A stretch of 64,000 nt of DNA, taken from Macrostomum hystrix (Eukaryota; Platyhelminthes; Macrostomidae). Location: assembly GCA_950097015.1 (NCBI GenBank), contig CATNEN010000007.1, positions 13,417,001 to 13,481,000 of the forward strand, in the 5' to 3' direction. Below are positions 21,841 through 32,449 of the stretch, piece after piece (position 1 is the first letter of the stretch; each line of letters begins with the position of its first letter). Under the pieces are notes generated by a model that saw only the letters and a program-made list of their open reading frames with translations, searched no databases and was not told the DNA's origin. A program made the translations under genes and the position numbers.

Positions 21841-22639
21841 TTTATTCTTAAGAAAACTTAAAGTTGTAATTTAAATAACTAATTATTTATTTCTTAGTTT
21901 TCGTTGTAGCTCATTGTAGTTTTCGTTGTAGCTCATCATTAGGGAACCACTCACGCACAAAGTTGATGTCGCTGGAAAGCTACAAGTCTAATTTTAAAAT
22001 GGCTTTGATTTCAAAGGCTTTAGTTTGTAGTTGTTTTAGAGATATAATGGTTTCGTTGAGTAGAGCAAGATCAGTCATAGTATAGTTGTTACAGAGTGTA
22101 CACATAGTATAATGCATTACGAGTCGTACTCACACACGTGGTACTTGCGAGCTTTACACATTCGTAGTGTACCAGCTAGTGTTGAAGATTATAGATTAGT
22201 TTTCTGCAAAACGGAGCTTTTTGCTAGCTCGTACAAACCACCAAAAATGAAAGTTTGTGGGCTTTACCATAAAAGGGTGTGCTTCTTATCGGATTATATA
22301 AACTTTAGTACGAGCTACGAGCTAAATAAGTATCTAATTTCAAATTTACAGGTCTCTTGACTTTCAGAAGTTATACGAGAAATCAAATATGCAGAAAACC
22401 TCTATATTTATGCGTATGAATAAGTAAAAATAAACTAGCTCGTATTTTGCCTTCGTCCGAATCGCTCGAACTCGCTTTAAGGGCACTTAAAAAGTCCTTG
22501 AATCAGAGAGCACACCGAATTCAAAACCAACTCTCAAGTTACGTGGCACCCTTGAATTTTTGCATTGCATTTTTGGTCTCAGAACGTTTTTCTCCATTGC
22601 TTGAGCACTGGGATATAAGTAGTAACGTAAAAAACTCTC

Positions 22640-22873
22640 TGTAGAGACTTCACTTAAGATTGTAGAACGAACTCTACTACCAAACGCGATGACACAGCGA
22701 CTTTTATATTTTATTTTATTTATAAAATCGATAGCAGACTCCACGCATGCACATTGGATAGAAGGTTTAAAAGCACGTACATCAACACACGTACATTCCA
22801 AAATTGGATACGTGCCGGGCAGGTGCACAACACACCTGCCTTAGCCAGCCGCAAACAGAGCCACGTCACCACA
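22640..22873 (-). repeat. Gypsy-1 3' LTR
   Basis: 234 bases, starting tgtagagacttcac on the plus strand and ending cgtcaccaca. It appears identical to 26847-27080. Confidence 0.95.
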
Positions 22874-22972
22874 TCCCTCCCCAACAAAACAGGAACCGGG
22901 GGGAGATGGCAAGCAAGGTAATTTATCAAGGAAAGCAAAAGTCATGGCAAAAGTAACAACTCAGTCAGTCGG

Positions 22973-25900
22973 TCAAAAATAGCTCAGTCTGTCCGGTGTA
23001 GCTCGCTGCCTGGTTGACCGTCGAATCGGCACCGGGTCGCCCGTGTCTGCGGTGTCGCTGGCGACCGCAGCTGCCGCAGCCGATGTCTGGGTTTCCGCTG
23101 CCGCCGGTTCCGCGACAGGCTCGGCTTCCGACTCCTGGGCCGCAGCGGCTGGCGCGGTTGACAGCGGCTTGCGCAGCTGATCGATGTGGCGCTGAGCCTG
23201 CCGGCCGTCGTCGAACTGGCACGAGAAAGACGCCGCTCCGGAGCTGGCAGTCACCACTGCCGGCTTCCATCTGCCATCCGCCGCGAAATCTCTCGCCACC
23301 ACAGCATCGCCTACCTCGATGTGGCGATCACGGGCGTTGGCGTCGTGTTGCTGTTTCTGTATCGCTTGCTGGAGAGCCACCCTCGCTGGAAGATCCGGCC
23401 GCACTCGATCGAGTAGGGACCGCAGCCGCCTACCCATCAGCAGTTCACACGGCGGGGCGCCAGTCGTGGCGTGAGGCGTCACGCGGTAGGTCAGTAGGAA
23501 GCGCGCCACCCGGCCCTCCAGCGAGCCGCTCTTCTGCTTCGCCAGCGACTTCTTTAGCGTTTGGACCGCTCGCTCCGCCTGCCCGTTGGACGCCGGGTGA
23601 TAGGGCGCGGTCCGCACGTGCCGGATGCCGTTCTGCTGCAGGAACTTCTCCATCTCCTCGCTGACCAGGTTGCGGCCGTTGTCCGTCACGATGATGTCTG
23701 GCAGCCCATGAGTGCAGAAGCTCTCCCGCAGCCTCTGGATGGTCGCCGCCGAAGTTGTGGACGTCATGACATGCACGTCCATCCACTTGGAGTGGGCATC
23801 GACTACCACCAGCAGCATCTTGCCCTCGACTGGGCCTGCAAAATCAATATGGAGGCGCGACCACGGCCTGTCCGGCCACGCCCATGGGTGCAGCGGAACC
23901 GGTGCCGGTGACTTCTGCAGCTCTCGACAGTCCGCGCAGTCACTGGCAAGCTGCTCGATCGCCTCATCCAACTTGGGCCACCAAAAGAAACTTCGAGCGA
24001 GCGCCTTCATTCTGGACGCACCCTGGTGTCCTTGGTGCAGACACTGTAGCAGCGCAGACCGGCCGGCGTGCGGCACCACGACTCGAGTGCCCCAGAGCAG
24101 ACAGCCGTCCTGCACGCTGAGCTGGTCGCGTCGGGATCGATACGGCTGCAGTTCTGGGCTCGTCTGCTCCGGCCAGCAGCCGCATTCGGTGAAGTGCAGC
24201 GCTCTGGAAAGGACCGGGTCCTTCCGGGTCCAGACTCGAATGTCTCCGGCTGTGACCGGTCCTTCGTCCAGCATGTCCATGACGAGAACCACGTCTGCTG
24301 GTACTGGTGCGTCCCGCGGTCTCTCGGGAAGCGGCAGCCGGCTCAGCGCGTCCGCTCGCAGCAGCGATCGGCCGGACCGGTGCTCCATCGTGTAACTGTA
24401 GGCGGACAGGAGAAGCGCCCACCGCTGGATCCTGCCTGATGCCATCGCAGGAATCGGCTTGCCTTCATGCAGCAGCCCCAGCAGCGGCTTGTGGTCGCTG
24501 ATGAGTGTGAATTTCCGGCCGTACAGGTACGAGTGAAAGCGTTTTACGCCGAAGATTATTGCTAGGGCTTCCTTGTCCAACTGGGAATACCTTGTCTCGG
24601 CGTCGTGCAACGAGCGTGAAGCGAAAGCGATGGGCTGGTCGATGCCGTTAATCCGGTGGCTGATGACAGCGCCGATGCCGTACGGCGAGGCGTCGCACTC
24701 CAGGACCAATGGCTTGCTGTCGTCAAAATGCACCAGGACCGGCGCCTTACTGAGGAGCTTCTTGCACTTGTTGAACGCGGCGTCTTGCGGGGCACCCCAA
24801 CGCCACTCGGCGCCCTGGTCTAGTAGGCGGTGCAGCGATGCCAGCTCGGCAGATAAGTTCGGCATGAACTTGCCATAATAGTTGACCATGCCAAGGAAGC
24901 TGCGGAGCTGCGTCACATTCCGCGGTGGTGGAGCGTCCACGATCGCGCGCACCTTGTCCTGAAGCGGATGGAGGCCTGCGGCGTCGATCCTGTGGCCTAG
25001 GTAGCAGACGCTCTCCTGCATGAAGTTGCACTTGCCGAGGCCGCAGCGCAGACCGCTCTGTTGCAGTCGCTGCAGCACCAGCTCTAGGGAGCGTAAATGG
25101 CTTCCGTCGTCAGCACCAGTAATGATCAGATCATCAATGAAGCAGGCGACATGCGGGATGGACTGCAGCAGGCTGTCCATGTACCGCTGGAAGATGCCGA
25201 CAGCTGGAGCGACGCCGAACGGCAGCCGGGTATACCGAAGCAGGCCCTTAGAGGTGTTGATGGTGCAGAGTTGCTGGGCTGCTTCGTCAAGCGGCATCTG
25301 GGAGTAGGCCTGCGACAAGTCGAGCTTGGTGAACTTTTGGCCGCCGGCCAGCTTGGCAAAAAGCTCGTCAATGCGTGGCAGCGGGTACTTGTCAGGCTCG
25401 ATGTTGATGTTGACCGTCTGCTTAAAGTCCGCACAGATGCGCACCGAGCCGTCGGACTTGAGGACCGGCACGATCGGCGATGCGTAGTCCGAGCTGTTCA
25501 CGGGAACGAGCACGCCCTGCTCGATTTCTTTGTCGAGCTGGGCCTCCACCTTGGCTTTGAGAGCAAAGGGAACGGTGCGCGCTTTGAAAAATCGAGGCCG
25601 GGCTCCGTCTTTTAAGTGCAGCCGTACAGGTGGCCCATTGCACTTACCGAGTCCGGGCTCAAAAACATCGGCGTACTGGTCAAGCAGGGCGCGGATTCTC
25701 GGGTGCTCGCCGTCCTTGGTCACCTGCTTGATGCTGCGCCAGTCCAGAGGCAGGTCAGCAAGCCAGTCGCGGCCGATCAGGTTCGAACCTGAGCCGTTGA
25801 CGACAAGCAGTGGAAGCTCCTTGGCCGCTCCAGCCGCCCGCACTTGGACGATGATTCTGCCGAGCAGCGGAACAGGCTCTCCTGAATACGTGCGCAGGTG

Positions 25901-26833
25901 GGCGTTGGCGGGCTCAAGCTTGGGCCGTCCTCGCAGCTCTGAGCGGAAGGTGTCCGACGAAATGAGTGAGACCGACGCGCCGGTGTCAATCTCCATGCGC
26001 ACCGGCGTGCCATCGATAAGCACCGTTGTCTCGATCGGCGGAATCTTCCCTCTCCGTCGTTCAGCCATTACGTGCAGTGAATGCGTCTCTTCCTCTTCCA
26101 GCTCGACCTCCCTGACGGCCTGATCGCCCCGACGATTTGTGGCAGCCGGCGACTTGCAGGCAGCAGCCGCGTGGCCCAGCTTCGAGCAATTGAAGCATTT
26201 TTTGTCAACGAAGGGGCACTTGGCAGCCGCGTGCCGCTGCGAGAGACACCGAAAACAGCGCTTAGCGACCGGCTGCTTGGCGATTTGGAAGGCCTCCTGG
26301 CTGGCCGAAGATTTGGTCACCATCAGGTTCCCTTCGGCTGCTGAAGCTTCGGCCTGGGCTCGAGACAGTGCGGTGTCGAGCGTAAGCTTCCGCTCTGACA
26401 GCAGCCTCCGCTGGATGTTGTCGTCGTTGATGCCAAGCACGAACCTGTCCCTGAGCATGCTGTCCAGGCTGCTGCCAAAGTTGCAGTCCCTGGCCAGTCT
26501 GCGAAGGTCGGCGAGGAAGTCAGCAATTGACTCGCCGGCACGGCGACTTCGGGTGTAGAAACGGAATCGCAGAACGATCTCGGGTGGCTCGGGGTCGAAG
26601 TGATTCTTCAGCGTTTCGCAGATGTCTGCATAGCTGCTTGCAGCCGGAGTACCAGGAGCTAGCAGGCTGGCTATTAGCTGGTAAGTCTTCTTGCCGCAGA
26701 CACTGAGGAGAACGGCGCGCTTTTTCTCATCTTTGATATCATTGGCCTCGAAAAACTGCTCCAGTCTTTCCTGGTACTGCTGCCATTTTTCTGTCCCCTC
26801 TTCAAAGGGTTCAATAGAGCCAACTAGGCTCAT
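22973..26833 (-). CDS. Gypsy-1 gag-pol polyprotein
   Basis: An uninterrupted 1,286-codon frame holding a whole gag-pol. Domains by residue: gag core 1-180; two C-x2-C-x4-H-x4-C zinc knuckles at 193-206 and 213-226; protease with DTGA at 283-286; reverse transcriptase about 420-610 with LPFG and FIDD (565-568); RNase H from about 700 with the ECDAS Asp at 714; integrase zinc finger about 930-970; integrase core with Asp997, Asp1051 and Glu1087 (spacing of 35 between the last two). The start is the ATG 13 bases inside the 5' LTR boundary; nine further codons upstream lack an ATG. There is no frameshift between gag and pol, so proteins must come from one precursor by proteolysis. The zinc-knuckle and single-ORF plan resembles Mag-like Gypsy elements. 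Confidence 0.95.
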   Translation of the reverse strand: MSLVGSIEPFEEGTEKWQQYQERLEQFFEANDIKDEKKRAVLLSVCGKKTYQLIASLLAPGTPAASSYADICETLKNHFDPEPPEIVLRFRFYTRSRRAGESIADFLADLRRLARDCNFGSSLDSMLRDRFVLGINDDNIQRRLLSERKLTLDTALSRAQAEASAAEGNLMVTKSSASQEAFQIAKQPVAKRCFRCLSQRHAAAKCPFVDKKCFNCSKLGHAAAACKSPAATNRRGDQAVREVELEEEETHSLHVMAERRRGKIPPIETTVLIDGTPVRMEIDTGASVSLISSDTFRSELRGRPKLEPANAHLRTYSGEPVPLLGRIIVQVRAAGAAKELPLLVVNGSGSNLIGRDWLADLPLDWRSIKQVTKDGEHPRIRALLDQYADVFEPGLGKCNGPPVRLHLKDGARPRFFKARTVPFALKAKVEAQLDKEIEQGVLVPVNSSDYASPIVPVLKSDGSVRICADFKQTVNINIEPDKYPLPRIDELFAKLAGGQKFTKLDLSQAYSQMPLDEAAQQLCTINTSKGLLRYTRLPFGVAPAVGIFQRYMDSLLQSIPHVACFIDDLIITGADDGSHLRSLELVLQRLQQSGLRCGLGKCNFMQESVCYLGHRIDAAGLHPLQDKVRAIVDAPPPRNVTQLRSFLGMVNYYGKFMPNLSAELASLHRLLDQGAEWRWGAPQDAAFNKCKKLLSKAPVLVHFDDSKPLVLECDASPYGIGAVISHRINGIDQPIAFASRSLHDAETRYSQLDKEALAIIFGVKRFHSYLYGRKFTLISDHKPLLGLLHEGKPIPAMASGRIQRWALLLSAYSYTMEHRSGRSLLRADALSRLPLPERPRDAPVPADVVLVMDMLDEGPVTAGDIRVWTRKDPVLSRALHFTECGCWPEQTSPELQPYRSRRDQLSVQDGCLLWGTRVVVPHAGRSALLQCLHQGHQGASRMKALARSFFWWPKLDEAIEQLASDCADCRELQKSPAPVPLHPWAWPDRPWSRLHIDFAGPVEGKMLLVVVDAHSKWMDVHVMTSTTSAATIQRLRESFCTHGLPDIIVTDNGRNLVSEEMEKFLQQNGIRHVRTAPYHPASNGQAERAVQTLKKSLAKQKSGSLEGRVARFLLTYRVTPHATTGAPPCELLMGRRLRSLLDRVRPDLPARVALQQAIQKQQHDANARDRHIEVGDAVVARDFAADGRWKPAVVTASSGAASFSCQFDDGRQAQRHIDQLRKPLSTAPAAAAQESEAEPVAEPAAAETQTSAAAAAVASDTADTGDPVPIRRSTRQRATPDRLSYF

Positions 26834-26846
26834 TTCTCGTCGCCAC

Positions 26847-27080
26847 TGTAGAGACTTCACTTAAGATTGTAGAACGAACTCTACTACCAAACGCGATGAC
26901 ACAGCGACTTTTATATTTTATTTTATTTATAAAATCGATAGCAGACTCCACGCATGCACATTGGATAGAAGGTTTAAAAGCACGTACATCAACACACGTA
27001 CATTCCAAAATTGGATACGTGCCGGGCAGGTGCACAACACACCTGCCTTAGCCAGCCGCAAACAGAGCCACGTCACCACA
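26847..27080 (-). repeat. Gypsy-1 5' LTR
   Basis: Matches 22640-22873 at every position I compared. In coding orientation it begins TGTGGTGACGTGG and ends CTCTACA. It should carry the promoter and polyadenylation site of the element. Confidence 0.95.
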
Positions 27081-29424
27081 CTCTCCAATTAAGCTATGCG
27101 AGTATTGCCAAAAAATTACTTGCTTGAGTCGAAAACACGAAAAACGAAAACCGGGGGGCACGTCACATACTTTAATACATATAAATTGCCGTTTCATCTT
27201 ATTTTCAAGCCCTCTTGTAAAAAATATCTGCGTTAAATGATTAAATGATTACACGAGGAAAGCTAGATCATTCCTCGATTCGACAGCAGTACAGGAGCAA
27301 AATACTCGCTTAGATAACAGGCGTTTTTCTCTCAGCTTTCAATTTATTGCCGGATTCACCATGCGAAAACACACGATTTTGGTCCCTTTCTAGTTATCAG
27401 AGGAGGGTAAGAGACTTTTGTAGCTATTGAAAGCATGGCCGAAAAAACCTTGCGACTTCACCAGAAAGGAGAACGGGGGTGATGGAAAGACCCCGCGGGC
27501 AGAGAAGCAGATGTTCTGATGCGTGTAGGTGCTAGCTTGGGTTCCAGCCAGAAAGGTATATTTGCTTTCCTTCGCGAAGCACTGCCCACTGCCAACTCTC
27601 ATTTTTCATTCCCATTCGAACTTGTGCAAATCCAAGCTGCAAGATTTGCAACTGATGGATGGTCGACGATGATGCAGCCGAAAGCGGGCTCAGCTTTGTT
27701 AGCTTTTCTTTCTATCAGGCACCTTCTCGGTTCCTGACTGTTGAAATCGACTGAGTGACGTGATAGTCATTGCATCTACATATTTTAGTATGCTCGCATG
27801 GATTCTGAAAATTGACAACTTGCCCTAAACATTATTTATGCGTGAGTTTGAGAGTGCTATGTATTTTTTGAGTTTATAATAACTAGTATAGTATATCTTT
27901 TGTGAAAGGTCCAGGTGAACCCTGATTGATTATACATCAGGAAAGCGAAGTGGGAAACCTCAAAGGAATCTGCACGTTCGCTGATGCTGCACTGGAATGT
28001 ATTTCTGCTATCAGCTCTAGGAATCTGATACAGCAACCGGAGGATAGGAGAGATAAGCTGTAGTCTCTCGGGTTATCCAAATTGTGGAATATCCTTAGCG
28101 CATGCAGCCTTCTTGGACGGAGCGATTGGCGTTGAAGGGGTAGGAATCGAGCTGCACTCTAGGGCCGGACAAAGGCTGACGTGGTAGCCAAGGTTGAAGC
28201 CTTCATGAACAAGTGCATGCGATAATGCAACAGGTCCATCGAGTCACCATTGAGATCGAAGCAACTAGGGGTTTTATTTACTAGGTGCAGTGCAATCTAA
28301 TTGTCAGAAGCAGTGGCTGCTAGCTGAGCGGACATGATTAATATTCACTAAGGCGCCTCGCTATTCATCTTTCTGATAGCGAGGCAGAGGTAGAGGCAGG
28401 GTGTAGGCCCAATTAAGCACTTGCCAGTTGTGTCAGTCAACAAGCAACCCGCTGTGTAAGTTTGTGCCTCTGTCTAACTACAGGTGGGTCGGAGGCCTGA
28501 ATCAAAATGCTGCATTTTCTCTATGGAGGCTAGAAAGACTTGGAACGGCGATCTTTGAGGCTGGAATCCAGGAAATACGAACTTGTAGCTTGTAGTTTGT
28601 TCGTTTGCATATTTGAGGTTCCACATGGCTGGCAGTTGCCAATTCACTGCGACCTTCACAGCGACCACGAGAAAATTGAATGGGGCAGTAGAAATTACTT
28701 TGTGATGAATTTTAATATCCGAATATTTTAGCTGCGCCGAAATTTGCACCGATAAAATCCCCAATACTAAAATTCACAACTATCACAGCTATCGATTTTC
28801 TCAAAAACGGCTCAACCGATTTTCACCATCTTCCTCCATCCTCTCCACTATACTAAAAATAAAAATCTTGCTTGGTTGTAATTGATTTTCTCCCGAACGG
28901 CTCAACCGATTTTCACAATTTCTTTGCCAAAAGATGCCAAACATGGGGCAATTATACAAGTATTTTTATTAAGCTTAACTTTATTGCTAAGGGGATTAAA
29001 TTTTCGAAAAACAAGATTTTTTCAAAGGTCAAACCATCCTGGCCTATTGAGAATTTTATTGCTCACTGCCACTGAATTAGAATTGCATCGTCAACTTGCG
29101 CAACACCCCCTAGCTGACTGAGTTAGAAGCCCGCACAATCTGGACACAAATTTAAATTAAATGTACACAACCTAAGTGTACTCTATTTGTACAAAGCCAG
29201 AACTTTGAGAATTCATTTTATAAGGCAAATTTTTGCATCCACAATCCAACAGTCGGAGAAGTCGATGTGTAGGCACTAGGAATAGGTTAGGCTAGGCGAT
29301 GTGTCCTTGGTTCGACTCTTCACTGCGTCAAATATTTAAACTAATTGTCAGTCAGTAGTGATGGATGCAAAGCAAATTTTTTAAATTTAATTTTGAAAAT
29401 AAAGGGGAAACTTTAAATTCACTT
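27081..29424. other. Intron sequence without a recognised gene
   Basis: No frame shows family resemblance. A short motif, acggctcaaccgattttcac, appears twice about 96 bases apart (28,808-28,827 and 28,901-28,920), each preceded by gattttctc, suggesting an old repeat unit. Confidence 0.4.
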
Positions 29425-29940
29425 TTGCATGGCAAAACCAGTGTTTGAATCATGGCTAAACCAGAGTTTGAATCATGGCTAAACCAGAGTTTGAATCATG
29501 GCTAAACCAGCGTCTGAATCATGGCAAAACCAGTGTTTGAATCATGGCTAAACCAGAGTTTGAATCATGGCTAAACCAGCGTCTGAATCATGGCAAAACC
29601 AGTGTTTGAATCATGGCTAAACCAGAGTTTAAATTATAGCCAACCAGAGTTTGAATCATGTCAAAACCAGAGTTTGAATCATGGCAAAATCAGAGTCTGA
29701 ATCATGGCGAAACCATGCAGAGTTTAAATCATAGCCAACCAGAGTTTGAATCATGGCAAAACCCGAGTTTGAATCATGGCAAAACCAGAGTTTGAATCAT
29801 AGCCCACCAGTGTTTCAATCATGGCAAAACCAGAGTTTGAATCATAGCCAACCAGAGTTTGAATCATAGCCAACCAGAGTTTGAATCATAGCCAACCAGA
29901 GTTTGAATCATGGCAAAACCAGGGTGTGAATCATGGCAAA
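29425..29940. repeat. Minisatellite, 21-23-base unit
   Basis: About two dozen degenerate units of the form ccagagtttgaatcatggcaaaa, running continuously for about 515 bases. Units vary as catggctaaa, catagccaa and catggcaaaa. The right edge touches the end of the DIRS-like recombinase frame. Confidence 0.95.
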
Positions 29941-30714
29941 GTTTTGCTGAGCGACGCCGCACGCCGCGAGGCCTCGCTTGAGGAGACGGATGAAGGTTGC
30001 GGCAGCCAGCGGAACTCGCCTGCGGGCGCCCAGGATGGAAAACAAAGGTTGCTGAGGCTCGAAAATTTGGTTCTCGCGCAGATGAGCGGTCAGAGCGGCG
30101 GCTGGGCAGATTGTCGGAAAGTCCGAGCACCACGGAATGAAGACCCGCAGCTGGCGCTCCTTGAATTGGTTGGTTTTGGACCTCTCAATCGACAGGCATA
30201 GGCCGCCGGGGCAGGAAGTCAGCGCGCCGCGTCGCAGGCCGTGTGGCGACGGTAGCAGCTCACCCAGTCGGAGCACACCCCACCAGGCGACAAGTAGCGC
30301 TGCTTTGAAAACCGCCAGGAGACGCGGGGGCATTGAGCGCTGGAGCGTTGGGTTGCTGCAGAGCAGGCGGAGATGGCGAGGCTGTAGGGGTTCTGCCCTT
30401 CGCGGTGGCTTGGCCAGCAGTCGTCGGGCTCCACGGCAGACGAGCTCCAGTCGGGCGTTGTGCTTTGTAGGGTCTGGATAGTCCGAAGTCCTATGGGCGA
30501 ATGACACCGCGCTGAGGCTGGCTTGCACGCTTGAGTAGGAGGTGCGGCCTCGATCGATGAGGAACGCGACGAAGCGGCATGCGTCTGACTTCGATGCAGC
30601 AGTCGGGGGGACTCGCTGTTGACGACAGAAGTCACTCCACGATCGCAGGTGACACGCGTACGACTTCCGGGTGCTGGGCGCGAGTGACAGGCGGCACAGG
30701 GCGAGCACGGACAC
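29908..30714 (-). pseudogene. DIRS-like tyrosine recombinase, C-terminus missing
   Basis: The frame has the N-terminal core-binding region (SLAPSTRKSYACHLRSWSDF, a typical phage-integrase start) and the first half of the catalytic domain (LSIERSKTNQF). It ends at VAQQNFAMIHTLVLP as it reads into the minisatellite. The H-x2-R and nucleophilic Tyr, which should follow directly, are gone, so recombination is impossible. It overlaps the upstream frame by about 500 bases, as is common in this group. Confidence 0.85.
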
Positions 30715-32327
30715 GGCAGGACGGTCGGGAGCGCGGCTGCGACCTGTGAGTGGAGGGCGGTGCGGGACGCGGCAGAAATTGCGTGGGAGACAAATTCATT
30801 GCGACAGACAGTGAGAGAGCCATATTGGCGGCAAAGGAAGTTAACGAGCTCCTGCTTAGAGCTGAGCATGCGAGAGGCGGGATCACTGATGAGCTGCATG
30901 CGACCGGGCAGGTGAAAAGCCTGCAGCTGGATGCCAGACTTGAGGCACATGAGGGCCACGGACTGATAGATCTGAATGAGCTGCGGATGCCTGCAGGTCA
31001 GCTTGTTGATCATGCCGACGGCCGCGGTGCTGTCCGAGTAGATCACCACCTGGCTGTTGTTGAGCTGGTCGCAGAGCCGCAGGATGGTGAGGAGCGGAGT
31101 CAGGGCCTCCTTATAGTTGATGTGGAGGTCCTTATACTTGGACTCGAAGTCGTGCTCCCAGCTAAAGAACACCCAGTCGTTGAGGCTGGAGCCGCTCACG
31201 ATGCCAGCGGCACCTTCGCTGCTGCTATCGGCCTCGATGGCCACCAGCTGGCGGAAGCGGGGGTGAATCGGAGTGGGTGGAAGCATGCTGACAGCTTGCA
31301 GCCACCATTGCAGCAGCTCGCGAGCTTCTTGAGGTAGCCGGAGGTCTCTGCCAACGCTAATGAGGTCGAAAAGCGGGCGCAAAAAGGGGCGCAGCAACTT
31401 GTTGATTTGGCCCAGCCAGCACAGCTTCCCGACCAGTCTCTCCAGCTGCTTGATCTTGACGGTAGAACGAGTGAGGCAGTCGTTCAGCAACACCCGAGTG
31501 TTCTCGGCCTTGTCCTGTGGGAGAGTCAGCGTGCCCTCTGTCGTGTCAATTTGGACGCCGAGGAACACCACTCGCTGCGCCGGCGCGGCAGATTTGCTCC
31601 AATTGATGGTGAAGCCTAGATCTTGCAGGAGGTTCACAAGGTAGGTGTAGGCGTGGTTGGCAGTTTCCTGCGAGTCGCCAGCCACCGCCCAGTAGTCCAG
31701 GTAGTTGATGGTGGCGGAGAAACCCTGCCTCAGCATGTGTCGCTGAATGACGGCAGAGAGGCGGTGGAAGATCTCGCACGAGGCCCGAGCACCGAAAGGC
31801 AGCCGGGTATCGATGAGCAGCGATGGGGCGCTGTCCGTGGCGAAGCGCCAGCTGAGGCCTGTCAACATCTGATCTTCCGGGTGGATGCCGACGGAACGGT
31901 AAGCCTGCTTGAGGTCCACCTTGCCGATGAAGGAGCCAGGCCGGACATGGCGCACCAGGTCCCGAACGGATGCAAACCTCAGGCCTCTTTTCTGCTCGTA
32001 GCCGTCGTTGACGGAAGAGCCCGAGGGGCTGGAGAGATCGTGAATGATCCGGACGCTTCCGTCAGGTTTTGGGATCGCGCCGATGGCGTTCACCATGACG
32101 AGGCCCTTAGCGAACTGCAGCCGACCCAGGCGGAGCTCGTCAGAGAGCTGCTTTTCCACCTGCAGGGCATTGTCGATAGCGGAGCGGTAGTTGGAGGAGT
32201 GCGTGATGACGGGAGGAGGCTTGTTGACCAGATGGAAACCGTTGTGCAGGCCGTCGCGAAGGAATTCTTCGTCCGGGTCGTTGTGCAGCAGCGCGTCCCA
32301 AGCGGTCAGGTTCATGTCGGAAGACAT
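30219..32327 (-). CDS. DIRS-like reverse transcriptase / RNase H
   Basis: An open frame of about 700 codons from ATG 32327; it is open further to 32,396. Blocks in order: PKPDGSVRIIHDLSSP, KVDLKQAYRSVGIHP, LPFGARASCEIFHRL, the catalytic strand INYLDYWAVAG, VVFLGVQIDT, then RNase H with VAIEADSSSEG and YSDSTAAVGM. The catalytic motif should be Y-x-D-D; here it is Y-L-D-Y (31,692-31,703), so the second metal-binding Asp is Tyr by a single G-to-T change. The frame is otherwise intact. The residues after RNase H overlap the recombinase frame and look low in complexity. Probably inactive despite being open. Confidence 0.85.
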   Translation of the reverse strand: MSSDMNLTAWDALLHNDPDEEFLRDGLHNGFHLVNKPPPVITHSSNYRSAIDNALQVEKQLSDELRLGRLQFAKGLVMVNAIGAIPKPDGSVRIIHDLSSPSGSSVNDGYEQKRGLRFASVRDLVRHVRPGSFIGKVDLKQAYRSVGIHPEDQMLTGLSWRFATDSAPSLLIDTRLPFGARASCEIFHRLSAVIQRHMLRQGFSATINYLDYWAVAGDSQETANHAYTYLVNLLQDLGFTINWSKSAAPAQRVVFLGVQIDTTEGTLTLPQDKAENTRVLLNDCLTRSTVKIKQLERLVGKLCWLGQINKLLRPFLRPLFDLISVGRDLRLPQEARELLQWWLQAVSMLPPTPIHPRFRQLVAIEADSSSEGAAGIVSGSSLNDWVFFSWEHDFESKYKDLHINYKEALTPLLTILRLCDQLNNSQVVIYSDSTAAVGMINKLTCRHPQLIQIYQSVALMCLKSGIQLQAFHLPGRMQLISDPASRMLSSKQELVNFLCRQYGSLTVCRNEFVSHAISAASRTALHSQVAAALPTVLPCPCSPCAACHSRPAPGSRTRVTCDRGVTSVVNSESPRLLHRSQTHAASSRSSSIEAAPPTQACKPASARCHSPIGLRTIQTLQSTTPDWSSSAVEPDDCWPSHREGQNPYSLAISACSAATQRSSAQCPRVSWRFSKQRYLSPGGVCSDWVSCYRRHTACDAAR

Positions 32328-32449
32328 GGCGCGGCGCGACGGGGGGAGCGGGGCAGACGAGCAGGCAGTGGCGGGGGCGGGGGTGGCTGGGAGCAAGCGA
32401 TGGGGCGAAGGAAACTGGGAATTAAAAGCAGGGTGGCTATAAAATAAAT

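Larger units (their letters stand above)
22640..27080 (-). mobile_element. Gypsy-1: complete Ty3/Gypsy LTR retrotransposon
   Basis: A full-length 4,441-base element: 234-base LTRs at both ends that appear identical base for base, TG...CA termini, and a 5-base target duplication CTCTC (22635-22639 and 27081-27085). Internally, on the minus strand, a primer-binding-site-like gtggcgacgag follows the 5' LTR, a single long gag-pol frame follows that, and a purine tract ggggaggga abuts the 3' LTR. Nothing looks damaged. Identical LTRs mean insertion was recent. It lies in the innexin intron, antisense to it. Confidence 0.96.

Noticed and set aside
23014-26558. Many plus-strand frames over the Gypsy-1 region (up to 227 codons)
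   Set aside because: Shadows of the GC-rich 1,286-codon minus-strand gag-pol.
29270-29340. tRNA-like B box (ggttcgactc) near 29,312
   Set aside because: No matching A box at the right distance and no foldable cloverleaf.
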